From: Pseudomonas sp. p1(2021b)
Lineage (GTDB): Bacteria; Pseudomonadota; Gammaproteobacteria; Pseudomonadales; Pseudomonadaceae
DNA length: 64,000 bases
Assembly: GCF_020151015.1 (NCBI RefSeq)
Contig: NZ_CP083746.1
Coordinates: 4,928,501-4,992,500, forward strand
Direction of reading: 5' to 3'
In this document: one piece after another, positions 1 through 9,675 of the stretch
Layout: each line of letters begins with the position of its first letter
Numbering within the stretch: position 1 is the stretch's first letter
Position numbers and translations under genes: made by a program
Notes under the pieces: generated by a model
Databases searched by the model: none
What the model saw: the letters and a program-made list of their open reading frames with translations, nothing else
What the model was told of the DNA's origin: nothing

Positions 1-172
1 CGAATTCATCGCCCACCCGCGGCTCCTTGCCCGGCTTGCAGCGCTCGCCCCGGCAATGCACCTTGCCGCTTTCGATCGCTGCCTTGGCCAAGGCACGGGT
101 CTTGTAGAACCGCGCCGCCCACAGCCATTTGTCCAGGCGCACCTTGTCGTCTTCTTCTGGCTTGTGTGCCAT
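1..172 (-). CDS. hslR: Heat-shock protein 15, S4 RNA-binding (partial)
   Basis: The first 57 codons of an S4-domain protein are read on the minus strand from an ATG at 172; the gene leaves the window at base 1. The N-terminus contains VRLDKWLWAARFYKTRALA, the typical opening of the S4 RNA-binding fold in HslR, followed by a basic stretch (CRGERCKPGKEPRVGDEF). HslR (Hsp15) binds free 50S subunits carrying nascent chains and helps recycle stalled ribosomes. It is divergent from rimB, with about 110 bases between the two starts. The identity is secure from the N-terminus, but the C-terminal half cannot be seen. Confidence 0.9.
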   Translation of the reverse strand, partial: MAHKPEEDDKVRLDKWLWAARFYKTRALAKAAIESGKVHCRGERCKPGKEPRVGDEF

Positions 173-281
173 CCCGTTACCTCGAATTCTGTCTTTCACG
201 GAACTGTACTACCGTAACTTGCGGATGCAAAAAGTCCGCGCCGTGCTTACAGTTCACCACCTCATCCGCAGGGTGTGTTTC

Positions 282-764
282 GTGAAGACATTCGACCATC
301 TGACTGTGATCGGCCTGCGCGAGTGGGTCGCCCTACCCGACCTGGGCTTGGCCGGCCTGCGCGCCAAGATCGATACCGGCGCCAGCACCTCCAGCCTTCA
401 CGCCACCGACGTGGAGCCGTTCGAGCGCGACGGCCAGCCCTGGGTGCGCTTCACCGCCCACCTGGGGTCGGTGGTGCAGTTGCGTCACCGCCGTTGCGAG
501 GCGCCGCTGGTCACGATGAAAACCATCAAGAGCTCCAACGGCCAGGCCCAGGTCCGCTATGTGATCCGTACACCGCTGGCGTTGGGCGACCGGGTCTGGG
601 AGGTGGAGTTCACCCTGGCCTGTCGCAAGAACATGCGCTACCGGTTGCTGCTGGGTTCCAAGGCGCTGATCCATGGCCAGCTGGTGGTCAACCCGGGCGT
701 GAAATACGTCCAGGACAAACCGGCCTTCCCGGCCACTCTTTCCCCTGTTACAGGTGCTGCATGA
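282..764 (+). CDS. rimB: Retropepsin-like (DUF785/Zn_protease family) protease RimB
   Basis: A 160-residue protein that probably starts at the GTG at 282. The frame is open further upstream, but homology to the family begins at the residues [18 protein letters not shown]. An aspartic-protease-like motif [11 protein letters not shown] (D31) is followed by the family core KTIKSSNG and a C-terminal LLLGSKAL strand. The family is annotated as ATP-dependent zinc protease but has a retropepsin-like fold. In other pseudomonads the equivalent gene is rimB, whose product trims glutamate tails added by RimK. The stop overlaps the rimK start (ATGA), so the two are translationally coupled. The alternative ATG-less long start at 129 would overlap hslR and is rejected. 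Confidence 0.85.
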   Translation: MKTFDHLTVIGLREWVALPDLGLAGLRAKIDTGASTSSLHATDVEPFERDGQPWVRFTAHLGSVVQLRHRRCEAPLVTMKTIKSSNGQAQVRYVIRTPLALGDRVWEVEFTLACRKNMRYRLLLGSKALIHGQLVVNPGVKYVQDKPAFPATLSPVTGAA

Positions 765-1666
765 AGATCGCTGTGCTATCGCGCAACCCGCGTCTGTATT
801 CCACCCGCCGCCTAGTCGAAGCTGGTACCCAGCGCGGTCATGAAATGGTGGTGATCGATACCCTGCGTGCGTACATGAACATCGCCAGCCACAAGCCACA
901 GATCCACTACCGTGGCAAACCGCTGGAAGGCTTCGATGCGGTGATCCCGCGCATCGGCGCATCGGTCACCTTCTATGGCTGCGCGGTGCTGCGCCAGTTC
1001 GAGATGATGGGGGTCTACCCGCTCAACGAGTCGGTGGCCATCGCCCGCTCGCGGGACAAGCTGCGCTCGCTGCAGTTGCTGTCGCGACGTGGCGTCGGCC
1101 TGCCGATCACAGGCTTCGCCCATTCGCCGGACGACATTCCCGACCTGATCCAGATGGTCAACGGCGCACCGCTGGTGATCAAGGTGCTCGAAGGCACCCA
1201 AGGCATCGGCGTGGTGCTGTGCGAAACCACCAAGGCCGCCGAGTCGGTGATCGAGGCCTTCATGGGCCTGAAGCAGAACATCATGGTCCAGGAATACATC
1301 AAGGAAGCGGGCGGTGCCGATATCCGCTGCTTCGTCGTCGGCGACAAGGTCATCGCCTCGATGAAGCGCCAGGCCAAGCCTGGCGAGTTCCGCTCCAACC
1401 TGCACCGTGGCGGTGTCGCCAGCCTGATCAAGATCACGCCGGAGGAGCGCATGACCGCCATTCGCGCAGCCAAGGTCATGGGCCTGAGCGTGGCCGGCGT
1501 GGATATCCTGCGCTCCAATCATGGGCCGCTGGTGATGGAGGTGAACTCATCGCCTGGGCTGGAAGGCATCGAAGTCACCACCGGCAAGGACGTGGCCGGG
1601 ATGATCATCGGGCACCTGGAGAAGAACGGCGGGCCGAACCAGACCCGGACCAAGGGTAAAGGCTGA
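761..1666 (+). CDS. rimK: Ribosomal protein S6 glutamate ligase RimK (ATP-grasp)
   Basis: A 301-residue ATP-grasp enzyme, the usual length for Pseudomonas RimK. It adds glutamate residues to the C-terminus of ribosomal protein S6 and alters the proteome and attachment or virulence traits in pseudomonads. The N-terminal pre-ATP-grasp region is [21 protein letters not shown]. The ATP-grasp core has [13 protein letters not shown] (glycine-rich loop), a [19 protein letters not shown] strand and the metal-binding end [17 protein letters not shown]. It overlaps rimB by 4 bases. Downstream is a short hairpin/REP-like element (1673-1715) before convergent envZ. Confidence 0.95.
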   Translation: MKIAVLSRNPRLYSTRRLVEAGTQRGHEMVVIDTLRAYMNIASHKPQIHYRGKPLEGFDAVIPRIGASVTFYGCAVLRQFEMMGVYPLNESVAIARSRDKLRSLQLLSRRGVGLPITGFAHSPDDIPDLIQMVNGAPLVIKVLEGTQGIGVVLCETTKAAESVIEAFMGLKQNIMVQEYIKEAGGADIRCFVVGDKVIASMKRQAKPGEFRSNLHRGGVASLIKITPEERMTAIRAAKVMGLSVAGVDILRSNHGPLVMEVNSSPGLEGIEVTTGKDVAGMIIGHLEKNGGPNQTRTKGKG

Positions 1667-1672
1667 GGACCT

Positions 1673-1715
1673 GGGGCTGCTTTGCAGCCCTTTCGCGGCA
1701 CAAGGCCGCTCAGGT
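1673..1715. repeat. Single REP-like element after rimK, with GGGCTGC hairpin
   Basis: The sequence GGGCTGC-ttt-GCAGCCC (1674-1690) is followed by TTTCGCGGCACAAGGCCGCTC. The same composite recurs at 28230 and 15278. It sits between the convergent rimK and envZ genes and may act as a transcription barrier. Only one arm of the usual REP pair is well preserved. Confidence 0.7.
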
Positions 1716-1741
1716 TCGGCTCAATGCCTCGGGGCCTGGCA

Positions 1742-3055
1742 TCACACGGCATTACGCGGCAACAACAACCCCAACGGCAACCTCACCCGCGCCTCGATCC
1801 CGCCACCCGACCGGTTGCGCAGTTCCACATTCCCGCCATGCTGCGCCGCGATTCGCTTGACGATCGCCAACCCCAGCCCGGTGCCCTTGCCACCGCGGGC
1901 ACGGTCCCCACGGATGAACGGGTTGAAGATGGTCTCCAGCTCCGACTCGTCGATCCCTGCCCCACGGTCCAGCACGCTGAGCACCACATAGGGCGCGCTC
2001 TGGTCACCTGATACATAGGCCGCCACCTCGACGCCCTTGCCGGCATGGTGCAGGGCGTTACCGATCAGGTTGCCCAGCATGCGCTTGAGCGACACCCGGC
2101 GCAGCGGGAATGGCGGGATCGGCTCCAGGCACAGCCGCACCCGTTCCTCGGGCTGGTTGTAGGGTGCCACCACTTCGCGCACCAGGTCGCCCAGGTCGGC
2201 CTCCTCCACCGGCTCGTCACGGCCATCGCGGATGAACGCCAGGAACTGGTCTAGAATCGCGTCCATGTCCTCGATATCACGGACCATGTCATCGGTCAGC
2301 TCGCTGTCGTTGGCCAACAGCGACAGCGACAGGCGCAACCGGGTCAGCGGTGTACGCAGGTCATGGGAGACACCCGCCAGCATCAGTTCACGCTCGCGCC
2401 CGGCCTGCTCGACATCCTCGGCCATCTGGTTGAATGCCCGGTACACCTCGGTCATTTCGCTTGGTGTATCGCTGATCGGCAGACGCACGCTACGCCCCTG
2501 GCCCAGTTGCCGGGCGGCGAACACCAGGCGCTTGAGAGGCTGGTTGAGCTGGCGCACGAAGATCCATGCCGAGGCGGTGGACAACAGGCCGATGGCCAGG
2601 AACCAACCCAGCACGTTCCAGATCTTCTGCCCGCGCAGCGGGTGCGGGTACAGCGGAACCTTCAGCCAGCCCGGGCCCAGGCTGGGCGCGTTGACCCACA
2701 AGGCAGGTGGCGCATGGATGCGCAGGCGTACTTCGGTATCCTCGCCCAGCTCGGCCTGCATCTGGCGCTGGTAGATCTCGCTGTAGGGCCAATGCTGCTC
2801 GCCCTCGGGCACGCCAGCGCCGGTCACCCGGATCAGGCCGGCGGCGTCGGCGATCTTCTCACGGTTTTCCTCGTCGGCCGCCCAGTAGGCGCGCAGCGTC
2901 AGCGCCACGCCATGGCTGTACTGGCGATCGACCAGCACATCCTCGTTCATCAACAGGTACACCAGGGTCAGTGCCTTGGAAAACAGGACGACGATCAACA
3001 CCAGCCACAGGGTGCGGGCGAAGAAGCTTTGTGGGAACCAAAGGGGCGTTTTCAT
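1742..3055 (-). CDS. envZ: Osmosensor histidine kinase EnvZ
   Basis: A 437-residue inner-membrane kinase. TM1 is at about residues 14-36, a periplasmic sensor follows at about 37-147, TM2 is at about 148-168, and then come HAMP (QLNQPLKRLVFAARQLGQG), the HisKA H-box GVSHDLRTPL (H231), the N-box NLIGNALHHAG and the ATP-lid motifs DRGAGID and GTGLGLAIVKRIA. The partner is OmpR, encoded immediately upstream, and EnvZ both phosphorylates and dephosphorylates it. Unusually, about 120 bases containing a perfect 11-bp hairpin separate ompR and envZ; these genes overlap or nearly touch in many bacteria. All catalytic residues are present. Confidence 0.95.
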   Translation of the reverse strand: MKTPLWFPQSFFARTLWLVLIVVLFSKALTLVYLLMNEDVLVDRQYSHGVALTLRAYWAADEENREKIADAAGLIRVTGAGVPEGEQHWPYSEIYQRQMQAELGEDTEVRLRIHAPPALWVNAPSLGPGWLKVPLYPHPLRGQKIWNVLGWFLAIGLLSTASAWIFVRQLNQPLKRLVFAARQLGQGRSVRLPISDTPSEMTEVYRAFNQMAEDVEQAGRERELMLAGVSHDLRTPLTRLRLSLSLLANDSELTDDMVRDIEDMDAILDQFLAFIRDGRDEPVEEADLGDLVREVVAPYNQPEERVRLCLEPIPPFPLRRVSLKRMLGNLIGNALHHAGKGVEVAAYVSGDQSAPYVVLSVLDRGAGIDESELETIFNPFIRGDRARGGKGTGLGLAIVKRIAAQHGGNVELRNRSGGGIEARVRLPLGLLLPRNAV

Positions 3056-3123
3056 CTGGACAACTACTGCGCTGCGGTCACGGGCGAAGTCTCGCCGGGC
3101 TGCAAGCCTGCCTCAGACGCAAA

Positions 3124-3149
3124 CAGGGCGACCCATTCGGGTCGCCCTG
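3124..3149 (-). promoter_or_regulatory. Hairpin in the ompR-envZ intergenic region
   Basis: Perfect inverted repeat CAGGGCGACCC-attc-GGGTCGCCCTG. It lies downstream of the ompR stop (3180) and upstream of the envZ start (3055) on the minus strand. The sequence after it in the direction of transcription (TGTTTGCGTC) is only weakly T-rich, so it may be a partial terminator or an mRNA-processing/stability element that lowers kinase expression relative to the regulator. Confidence 0.55.
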
Positions 3150-3179
3150 CCGCGTGCTGGCAAGCCTGCAGGCTGAAGG

Positions 3180-3920
3180 TCATTTGCTGGTGTTTCCGTC
3201 CGGCACGAAGACGTAGCCTACGCCCCACACGGTCTGGATGTAGCGCGGTTTGGAGGGGTCTGGCTCGATCATGCGGCGCAGGCGTGAGATCTGCACGTCG
3301 ATGGAACGCTCCAGGGCATCCCACTCGCGGCCTCGGGCCAGGTTCATCAGCTTGTCGCGGGTCAGCGGCTCGCGGGCATGCATCACCAGAGCCTTGAGCA
3401 CGGCGAATTCGCCGGTGGTCAGCATGTGGACTTCTTCGCCGCGCTTGAGCTCGCGGGTGGCCAGCGACAGCTCGTAGTCGCCGAACGTGACGGTCTCCTC
3501 CTCGCTGCCGGGCGCCCCCGGTACGGAGGGTGCCTGACGACGCAGCACGGCCTTGACCCGCGCGACCAGTTCATCAGGGTTGAACGGTTTGCCGAGGTAG
3601 TCGTCGGCGCCCAGCTCCAGGCCCTTGATGCGGCTGAGTTCGTCGCCCTTGGCAGTGAGCATGATGATCGGGATCTGGTTGTTCGCCGCACGCAGGCGCT
3701 TGCAGGCTGCCAGGCCATCCTCGCCGGGCAGCATGAGGTCGAGCACCACCAGGTTGAAGACTTCGCGCGACAGCAGGCGGTCCATCTGCTCGGTATTGGG
3801 CACCGTGCGGGCGCGGTAGCCCTTGCTGGTGAAAAAACGCTCCAGCAGGCTGCTCAGCCCCGGATCGTCATCGACGATGAGAATCTTGTCGCCTTCAGCG
3901 GTATTTGCGGTGCTGGTCAT
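3180..3920 (-). CDS. ompR: Response regulator OmpR
   Basis: A 246-residue OmpR/PhoB-type regulator. The receiver domain has the acidic pocket ILIVDDDP, the phospho-acceptor D61 in VVLDLMLPGEDG and the switch Lys in MLTAKGDE. The C-terminal winged helix has EVHMLTTGEFAVLKALV, RSIDVQISRLRRMIEPDP and RYIQTVWGVGYVFVP. It pairs with EnvZ downstream and probably controls porin and envelope genes in response to osmolarity. The ompR start faces the tex start across about 230 bases. That gap has no gene and should contain the two divergent promoters, although no strong -35/-10 pair stands out. Confidence 0.95.
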   Translation of the reverse strand: MTSTANTAEGDKILIVDDDPGLSSLLERFFTSKGYRARTVPNTEQMDRLLSREVFNLVVLDLMLPGEDGLAACKRLRAANNQIPIIMLTAKGDELSRIKGLELGADDYLGKPFNPDELVARVKAVLRRQAPSVPGAPGSEEETVTFGDYELSLATRELKRGEEVHMLTTGEFAVLKALVMHAREPLTRDKLMNLARGREWDALERSIDVQISRLRRMIEPDPSKPRYIQTVWGVGYVFVPDGNTSK

Positions 3921-4152
3921 GAATAACTCCTTTGGTATCGCCGCGCATTATGGCGTAGCCACTGCCATGCGTGCCGTGTGCATTGTTAGCAGATTTTTCC
4001 CCTGGCGCCACTTCACACCCGCCCCGCACTGGCCCAGCGCCATCACCGCAAGCCCGGCACGATGGGTATAATGCGCCGCTTTCATCCAGCGCCGCCGGGC
4101 CTGCACGCCCTCCTCGCGGCCTCCAGCATTCTCAATTTGTCAGGTGGTTTTC

Positions 4153-6474
4153 ATGGATAGCATCAACAGCCGTATCGCCGAGGAACTGGGCGTTCGCCCG
4201 CAGCAGGTCGAGGCGGCCGTGGCCCTGTTGGACGAAGGCTCGACGGTGCCTTTCATCGCCCGTTACCGCAAGGAGGTGACCGGCAGCCTGGACGACACCC
4301 AGCTGCGTCACCTGGAGGAACGCCTGCGCTACCTGCGCGAGCTCGACGAGCGGCGTGCCAGCATCCTGGCCAGCATCGAGGAGCAGGGCAAGCTGACCCC
4401 GGAGCTGGCCCGCGAAATCAAGCTGGCCGACACCAAGACCCGCCTGGAAGACCTCTACCTCCCCTACAAGCAGAAGCGTCGCACCAAGGGCCAGATCGCC
4501 CTGGAGGCCGGCCTGGGCGAGCTGGCCGACGGCCTGCTCGGCGACCCGCAGCTGACCCCGGAGACCGAAGCGGCGCGTTTCGTCGATGCCGAAAAAGGCG
4601 TGGCCGACATCAAGGCCGCCCTCGAAGGCGCCAAGTACATCCTCATGGAGCGCTTCGCCGAGGACGCCGCCCTGCTCGACAAGCTGCGTGGCTTCCTCAA
4701 GCAGGAGTCGGTACTCAGCGCCCGCGTGGTGGCGGGCAAGGAAGAGGAAGGCGCCAAGTTCCGCGACTACTTCGCCCATGACGAATTGCTGCGCAACGTC
4801 CCCTCGCACCGCGCCCTGGCGATCTTCCGCGGCCGCAACGAAGGTGTGCTCAGCGCTTCTTTGAAGGTGGGCGAAGAGCTGCCAGGCACCCTGCACCCGT
4901 GCGAGCTGATGATCGCCAGCCATTTCGGCCTGGACAACCGCAACCGCCCGGCCGACAAATGGCTGGCCGAAGTGGTGCGCTGGACCTGGAAGGTCAAGCT
5001 GTACACCCACCTGGAAACCGACTTGTTCGGCGAACTGCGCGACAACGCCGAAGGCGAGGCGATCAACGTCTTCGCCCACAACCTGCACGACCTGCTGCTG
5101 GCCGCCCCGGCCGGCCCCCGCGCCACCCTGGGCTTCGACCCTGGCCTGCGCACCGGCTGCAAGGTCGCCGTGGTCGACGCCACCGGCAAGCTGCTGGATC
5201 ACACCACGGTCTACCCACACGCTCCGAAGAACGACTGGGACCGCACCATTTCCATCCTCGCGGCCCTGTGCGCCAAGCACTCGGTCGAGCTGATCGCCAT
5301 CGGCAACGGTACCGCCAGCCGTGAGAGCGACAAGCTGGTGACCGAGCTGGTCAAGAAATACCCGGCCCTGAAGATCACCAAGATCATGGTCTCCGAGGCC
5401 GGCGCATCGGTGTACTCGGCCTCGGAACTGGCCGCCCGTGAGTTCCCGGACCTGGACGTGTCGATCCGTGGCGCCGTGTCCATCGCCCGCCGCCTGCAGG
5501 ACCCGCTGGCCGAGTTGGTGAAGATCGACCCCAAATCCATCGGTGTCGGCCAGTACCAGCACGACGTCTCCCAGGTGAAGCTGGCCCGAGGCCTGGACGC
5601 CGTGGTCGAGGACTGCGTGAACGCCGTGGGCGTGGACGTCAACACCGCCTCGGTGGCGCTGCTGACACGCATTTCTGGCCTCAATGCGACCCTGGCCCAG
5701 AACATCGTCGCCCACCGCGACGCCAACGGCCCGTTCACCACCCGCGCGGCGCTCAAGAAGGTCAGCCGCCTGGGCGAGAAGACCTTCGAACAAGCCGCCG
5801 GCTTCCTGCGCGTGATGAACGGCGACAACCCGCTGGATGCCTCGGCGGTGCACCCGGAGGCCTACCCGCTGGTGCAGCGCATCGCCGTCGACACCGGCCG
5901 CGACATCCGTTCGCTGATCGGCGACAGCGCCTTCCTCAAGCGCCTGGACCCGAAGCAGTTCACCGACGAAACCTTCGGCCTGCCGACCGTCACCGACATC
6001 CTCCAGGAGCTGGACAAGCCCGGTCGCGACCCACGCCCCGAGTTCAAGACCGCTACCTTCCAGGACGGCGTCGAGGACCTCAAGGACCTGGAACCGGGCA
6101 TGATCCTCGAAGGCGTGGTGACCAACGTCACCAACTTCGGCGCCTTCGTCGACATCGGCGTGCACCAGGATGGCCTGGTGCATATCTCGGCGCTCTCGGA
6201 GAAGTTCGTCAAGGACCCGCGCGAAGCGGTCAAGGCGGGCGATGTGGTCAAGGTCAAGGTCATGGAAGTGGACATCCCGCGCAAGCGCGTCGGCCTGTCC
6301 ATGCGCATGAGCGACACCCCCGGTGAAAAAGTCGATGGCAACCGTGGTGGCAACCGCGGCAATGGCGGCAACCGCCAGCAGCAGGCGCCGCGCCAGCGGG
6401 AAACCGCCGCGGCACCGGCCAACAACGCCATGGCAGCCCTGTTCGCCAATGCCAAGCAGTTGAAGAAGAAGTGA
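4153..6474 (+). CDS. tex: Tex-family RNA-binding transcription accessory protein
   Basis: A 773-residue protein, typical for Tex. The start is taken at ATG 4153, preceded by AGG at 4142-4144; the GTG at 4144 is less likely. Regions in order are an N-terminal HTH-like part ([22 protein letters not shown]), a YqgF/RNase H-like core ([20 protein letters not shown]), helix-hairpin-helix segments ([40 protein letters not shown]) and a C-terminal S1 domain ([21 protein letters not shown]), with a low-complexity Gly/Asn/Arg tail. Tex binds nucleic acid and influences transcription and toxin expression in other species. The stop overlaps the next gene (TGATG). Confidence 0.95.
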   Translation: MDSINSRIAEELGVRPQQVEAAVALLDEGSTVPFIARYRKEVTGSLDDTQLRHLEERLRYLRELDERRASILASIEEQGKLTPELAREIKLADTKTRLEDLYLPYKQKRRTKGQIALEAGLGELADGLLGDPQLTPETEAARFVDAEKGVADIKAALEGAKYILMERFAEDAALLDKLRGFLKQESVLSARVVAGKEEEGAKFRDYFAHDELLRNVPSHRALAIFRGRNEGVLSASLKVGEELPGTLHPCELMIASHFGLDNRNRPADKWLAEVVRWTWKVKLYTHLETDLFGELRDNAEGEAINVFAHNLHDLLLAAPAGPRATLGFDPGLRTGCKVAVVDATGKLLDHTTVYPHAPKNDWDRTISILAALCAKHSVELIAIGNGTASRESDKLVTELVKKYPALKITKIMVSEAGASVYSASELAAREFPDLDVSIRGAVSIARRLQDPLAELVKIDPKSIGVGQYQHDVSQVKLARGLDAVVEDCVNAVGVDVNTASVALLTRISGLNATLAQNIVAHRDANGPFTTRAALKKVSRLGEKTFEQAAGFLRVMNGDNPLDASAVHPEAYPLVQRIAVDTGRDIRSLIGDSAFLKRLDPKQFTDETFGLPTVTDILQELDKPGRDPRPEFKTATFQDGVEDLKDLEPGMILEGVVTNVTNFGAFVDIGVHQDGLVHISALSEKFVKDPREAVKAGDVVKVKVMEVDIPRKRVGLSMRMSDTPGEKVDGNRGGNRGNGGNRQQQAPRQRETAAAPANNAMAALFANAKQLKKK

Positions 6475-6857
6475 TGGACGTTCCGGCCGAATACGTCGAA
6501 AGCGCCTTCAGCCAGCTCCTGGGCTGCCGCCTGCAACGCCTGGAAACAGGCGTGGCCGAGGTGGCCCTGAGGCTCGAGCCACACCTGCGCAACCGCGGCC
6601 AGAAGCTGCATGGCGGGGCGATCTTCAGCCTGGTGGACATCGCCATGGGGCTGGCCTGCTCGGCCAGTCATGGCTTCGACCAGCAGAGCGTGACGATCGA
6701 ATGCAAGATCAACTACCTGCGTGCCGTGAGCGACGGCGAAGTCGTGTGCACGGCACGTGTGCTGCACGCCGGGCGCCGCACCCTCGTGGTCGACGCCGAC
6801 GTACTTCAGGGCGACAAGCTCGTGGCCAAGGCGCAAGGAACCTTCGCCGTTCTCTAG
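6474..6857 (+). CDS. PaaI-like hotdog-fold thioesterase
   Basis: A 127-residue single hotdog-domain protein. The signature NRGQKLHGGAIFSLVDIAMG matches the active-site region of PaaI/YbgC-like acyl-CoA thioesterases, with the Gly-Gly and Asp of the catalytic site, and is followed by the ECKINYLRAVSDGEVVCTARV strands. The ATG at 6474 overlaps the tex stop by one base, so translational coupling is likely. The GTG immediately upstream (6471) is possible but not needed. The acyl-CoA substrate cannot be told from sequence. Confidence 0.85.
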   Translation: MDVPAEYVESAFSQLLGCRLQRLETGVAEVALRLEPHLRNRGQKLHGGAIFSLVDIAMGLACSASHGFDQQSVTIECKINYLRAVSDGEVVCTARVLHAGRRTLVVDADVLQGDKLVAKAQGTFAVL

Positions 6858-6904
6858 CTCACCAAGGCTTATCTGCGGTATTTTCGGCAGCAATGAAAGC
6901 CTGG

Positions 6905-6995
6905 GGCCGTTGCGCGCTCCATCGCGGGACAAGCCGCTCCCACAGGATCACGCCGAACCCTGTGGGAGCGGGCTTGTCCCGCGATGGGGCACGCG
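6905..6995. repeat. REP pair between thioesterase gene and gshA
   Basis: Two inverted REP units: CATCGCGGGACAAGC (6920-6934) and GGCTTGTCCCGCGATG (6971-6986), each joined to CGCTCCCACAG / CTGTGGGAGCG. The left unit lacks one base pair of the usual GCCCGCTCC. The rest of the 267-base gap up to gshA shows no gene. Confidence 0.85.
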
Positions 6996-7124
6996 GCGAC
7001 AGCCAGACAAACAAGCGCTGGAACCGCGTAAACCAGGCGACAACGCCAGTTCCTTTGTCCCTACCCTTGTAGACCGTCATCTCTACCCCCATATTGGGGC
7101 GACTGACGCGTGAAGGAATCCATC

Positions 7125-8702
7125 TTGAGCGAACTCCTCAACCGCCGCCTGAGCCTGCTCGGCGCCAATCTCCCCCTGCTCAAGCAGTGCCTGCACGGCA
7201 TTGAGCGCGAATGCCTGCGCGTGACCGACGAAGGTCGCCTGGCCCAGACCCCGCACCCCGAAGCCCTGGGTTCGGCGCTGACCAACGAGCAGATCACCAC
7301 GGATTATTCCGAGTCGCTGCTGGAGTTCATCACCCCAGCCCTGGCGGACCCGGCCAAGGTGCTCGAAAGCCTCGACCAGATTCACCGCTTCGTCTACACC
7401 AAGCTTGGCGGCGAATACCTGTGGAGCCCCTCGATGCCCTGTGCGCTGCCGGCCGAGGAGGACATCCCGATCGCCGAGTACGGCACCTCCAACATCGGCA
7501 AGCTCAAGCACGTCTACCGCAAGGGCCTGGCCCTGCGCTACGGCCGTACCATGCAATGCATCGCCGGTATCCACTACAACTTCTCCCTGCCCGAAGCGCT
7601 GTGGCCATTGCTGCGCGAAGCCGAAGGCAGCGAGCAGAACGACCGCGACTTCCAGTCGGCGGCGTATATCGCCCTGATCCGCAATTTCCGCCGCTACAGC
7701 TGGCTGCTGATGTACCTGTTCGGCGCATCGCCGGCACTGGACAAAGGCTTCCTGCGCGGCCACCCGCACCAGCTCGAGGAGCTGGACGCCGAGACCCTGT
7801 ACCTGCCCTACGCCACCAGCCTGCGCATGAGCGACCTGGGCTACCAGAGCAACGCCCAGGCGGGCCTGACGCCGTGCTACAACGACCTGGCCAGCTACAC
7901 CGACAGCCTGCGCAAGGCGGTAGGCACGCCCTACCCGCCCTATGTGGAAATCGGCACCCACAAGGATGGCGAGTGGGTGCAACTGAACACCAACATCCTG
8001 CAGATCGAGAACGAGTACTACTCGAACATCCGGCCCAAGCGCGTCACCTACACCGGCGAACGTCCGATCCAGGCCCTGATGTCCCGGGGCGTGCAGTACG
8101 TCGAAGTGCGCTGCCTGGACATCAACCCATTCCTGCCGGTAGGCATCGACCTGCCCCAGGCGCGTTTCCTCGACGCCTTCCTGCTGTTCTGCGCACTCGA
8201 TGACAGCCCGCAGTTGGGCAATGGCGAATGCGGCCAGTGCACCAGCAACTTCCTCACCGTGGTCAAGGAAGGCCGTCGCCCCGGCCTGGAACTGCGCCGC
8301 GATGGTCAACCGATCGGCCTGCGCGACTGGGCCAGCGAGCTGATCACCCGCATCGCGCCACTGGCCGAGCTGCTCGACCGCGCCCAGGGTGGCGACGAGC
8401 ACGCCAAGGCGCTGGCCGCACAGCAGGCGAAGGTCGACGACGCCTCGCTGACTCCGTCGGCACAGGTACTGGCGCGCATGACCGAGCACGACGAGACCTT
8501 CGTCCAGTTCGCGCTACGCCAGAGCCGCCTGCACGCCGAGACCTTCCGTGAGCAGCCGCTGGATGTCGAACGCCAACAGGCCTTCGAGACCCTGGCGCGC
8601 GAATCGCTGGCCGAGCAATCGCGTCTGGAACAGCAAGAAGTCGGCGACTTCGACCTGTTCGTCGGCGCCTACCAGGCCAGCATCCTGGCGATCAGCAACT
8701 GA
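7125..8702 (+). CDS. gshA: Glutamate-cysteine ligase (class 1)
   Basis: The enzyme makes gamma-glutamylcysteine, the first step of glutathione synthesis. The TTG at 7125 is preferred over the GTG at 7110. AAGGA lies at 7113-7117 with 7-base spacing, and the resulting 525-residue protein begins [20 protein letters not shown] like its P. putida relatives. Typical class 1 motifs are [22 protein letters not shown], the substrate region [13 protein letters not shown] and [12 protein letters not shown]. The rare start codon may limit translation. The 3' end overlaps a tetR gene by one base, and co-transcription is likely. Confidence 0.95.
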   Translation: MSELLNRRLSLLGANLPLLKQCLHGIERECLRVTDEGRLAQTPHPEALGSALTNEQITTDYSESLLEFITPALADPAKVLESLDQIHRFVYTKLGGEYLWSPSMPCALPAEEDIPIAEYGTSNIGKLKHVYRKGLALRYGRTMQCIAGIHYNFSLPEALWPLLREAEGSEQNDRDFQSAAYIALIRNFRRYSWLLMYLFGASPALDKGFLRGHPHQLEELDAETLYLPYATSLRMSDLGYQSNAQAGLTPCYNDLASYTDSLRKAVGTPYPPYVEIGTHKDGEWVQLNTNILQIENEYYSNIRPKRVTYTGERPIQALMSRGVQYVEVRCLDINPFLPVGIDLPQARFLDAFLLFCALDDSPQLGNGECGQCTSNFLTVVKEGRRPGLELRRDGQPIGLRDWASELITRIAPLAELLDRAQGGDEHAKALAAQQAKVDDASLTPSAQVLARMTEHDETFVQFALRQSRLHAETFREQPLDVERQQAFETLARESLAEQSRLEQQEVGDFDLFVGAYQASILAISN

Positions 8703-9328
8703 TGAGCCGCACCGTCAGCCCGCGCAAGCCCCGCGCCAGCAGCCAGGCCAGGATCGCCTCGATCCTGGCGGCGGCGCGCGAGCTGCTGGCCGACCAGGGT
8801 GTGGCAGGCCTGTCGATCTACAGCGTGGCCGAGCGGGCGCAGATTCCCCCCTCGTCGGTGTATCACTTCTTCGCCAGCGTCCCGGCGCTGCTCGAGGCGC
8901 TGACCGCCGACGTCCACCTGGCGTTTCGCGAAACGCTCTGCGCACCGATCGACAGCGCGGCCTTGACCACCTGGCACGACCTGTCGCGGCTGGTCGAGCA
9001 ACGTATGCTGGAGATCTACAACGAGGATGCCGCGGCGCGCCAGCTGATCCTGGCCCAGCATGGGCTGAGCGAAGTGGTCCAGGCCGACCGTCAACACGAC
9101 ATGGAGCTGGGCGAGCTGATGCACAAGCTGTTCGACCAGCATTTCCAATTGCCGGTGATGCCGGTCGATGTGGATGTGTTCGCCTTGGCCATGGAGCTGA
9201 GCGACCGGGTCTATGCCCGGTCGGTGCAGTTGCATGAGCAGATCACCCCGCGCATGGCCGAGGAGGGCAAACGGGTATTCGAGGCATATCTGGGGCTGTA
9301 CCTACCGCCGTTCCTACCCAAACGCTGA
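8702..9328 (+). CDS. TetR-family regulator coupled to gshA
   Basis: A 208-residue protein with an N-terminal TetR HTH (IASILAAARELLADQGVAGLSIYSVAERAQIPPSSVYHFFASVPALLEAL), where the recognition helix is PPSSVYHFF. The C-terminal ligand domain has no recognisable family. It starts on the last base of the gshA stop (TGATG), so it is co-translated with gshA. It faces the ssu operon tail-to-tail. Its targets are unknown; gshA itself or the adjacent sulfur genes are reasonable guesses only. Confidence 0.85.
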   Translation: MSRTVSPRKPRASSQARIASILAAARELLADQGVAGLSIYSVAERAQIPPSSVYHFFASVPALLEALTADVHLAFRETLCAPIDSAALTTWHDLSRLVEQRMLEIYNEDAAARQLILAQHGLSEVVQADRQHDMELGELMHKLFDQHFQLPVMPVDVDVFALAMELSDRVYARSVQLHEQITPRMAEEGKRVFEAYLGLYLPPFLPKR

Positions 9329-9390
9329 TCGATGCAACATGCCAGCAGTTCGGCGGTTTGGAGGCTTGCGCCCGACGCAGGCCTGAAGCG

Positions 9391-9425
9391 GTGACGCCCG
9401 GGCCGGCAATCGGCCCGGGCGTCAC
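9391..9425. terminator. Perfect 14-bp hairpin between convergent tetR and ssuF
   Basis: GTGACGCCCGGGCC (9391-9404), loop of 7, GGCCCGGGCGTCAC (9412-9425). It lies four bases from the ssuF stop and about 60 bases from the tetR stop. There is no T tract on either side, so it is probably a bidirectional block or 3'-end stabiliser rather than a classical intrinsic terminator. Confidence 0.6.
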
Positions 9426-9428
9426 GCC

Positions 9429-9644
9429 TCACAACTTGGCAATCGACACCTCGGTGGATTTGACGAAGGCGATCACTTCGCTGCCCACCTGCAGTTCCAG
9501 CTCACGCACCGAACGGGTGGTGATCACCGAAGTGACGATGCCGGAGGCGGTTTGCACGTCGATTTCCGACAATACCGGCCCTTCGAGGATTTCCTTCACG
9601 GTGCCTTTGAACTGGTTGCGGACGTTGATAGCTTTGATGGTCAT
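9429..9644 (-). CDS. ssuF: SsuF, molybdopterin-binding (TOBE) family protein
   Basis: A 71-residue single TOBE/Mop-domain protein (SAINVRNQFKGTV-type: here KAINVRNQFKGTVKEILEG, then LSEIDVQTASGIVTSVIT and LELQVGSEVIAFVKSTEVSI). In Pseudomonas the last gene of the sulfonate operon, ssuF, encodes this type of protein and is needed for growth on sulfonates, although its exact role is unclear; molybdate or other oxyanion binding is known for the fold. It is the last gene of ssuEADCBF, 31 bases after ssuB. Confidence 0.9.
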   Translation of the reverse strand: MTIKAINVRNQFKGTVKEILEGPVLSEIDVQTASGIVTSVITTRSVRELELQVGSEVIAFVKSTEVSIAKL

Positions 9645-9675
9645 GGCTTGATTCCTTCTCGATGGCTATTGGGGT

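Noticed and set aside
4132..6183. 683-codon open frame on the minus strand across tex
   Set aside because: It is the complement of tex coding sequence in a GC-rich genome, rich in Val, Gly, Gln and Leu without domains; tex has clear homology.
6905..6995. Possible CRISPR from repeated CGCGGGACAAGCCCGCTCC units
   Set aside because: The units are inverted pairs dispersed between genes, with no regular spacing and no cas genes; they are REP elements.
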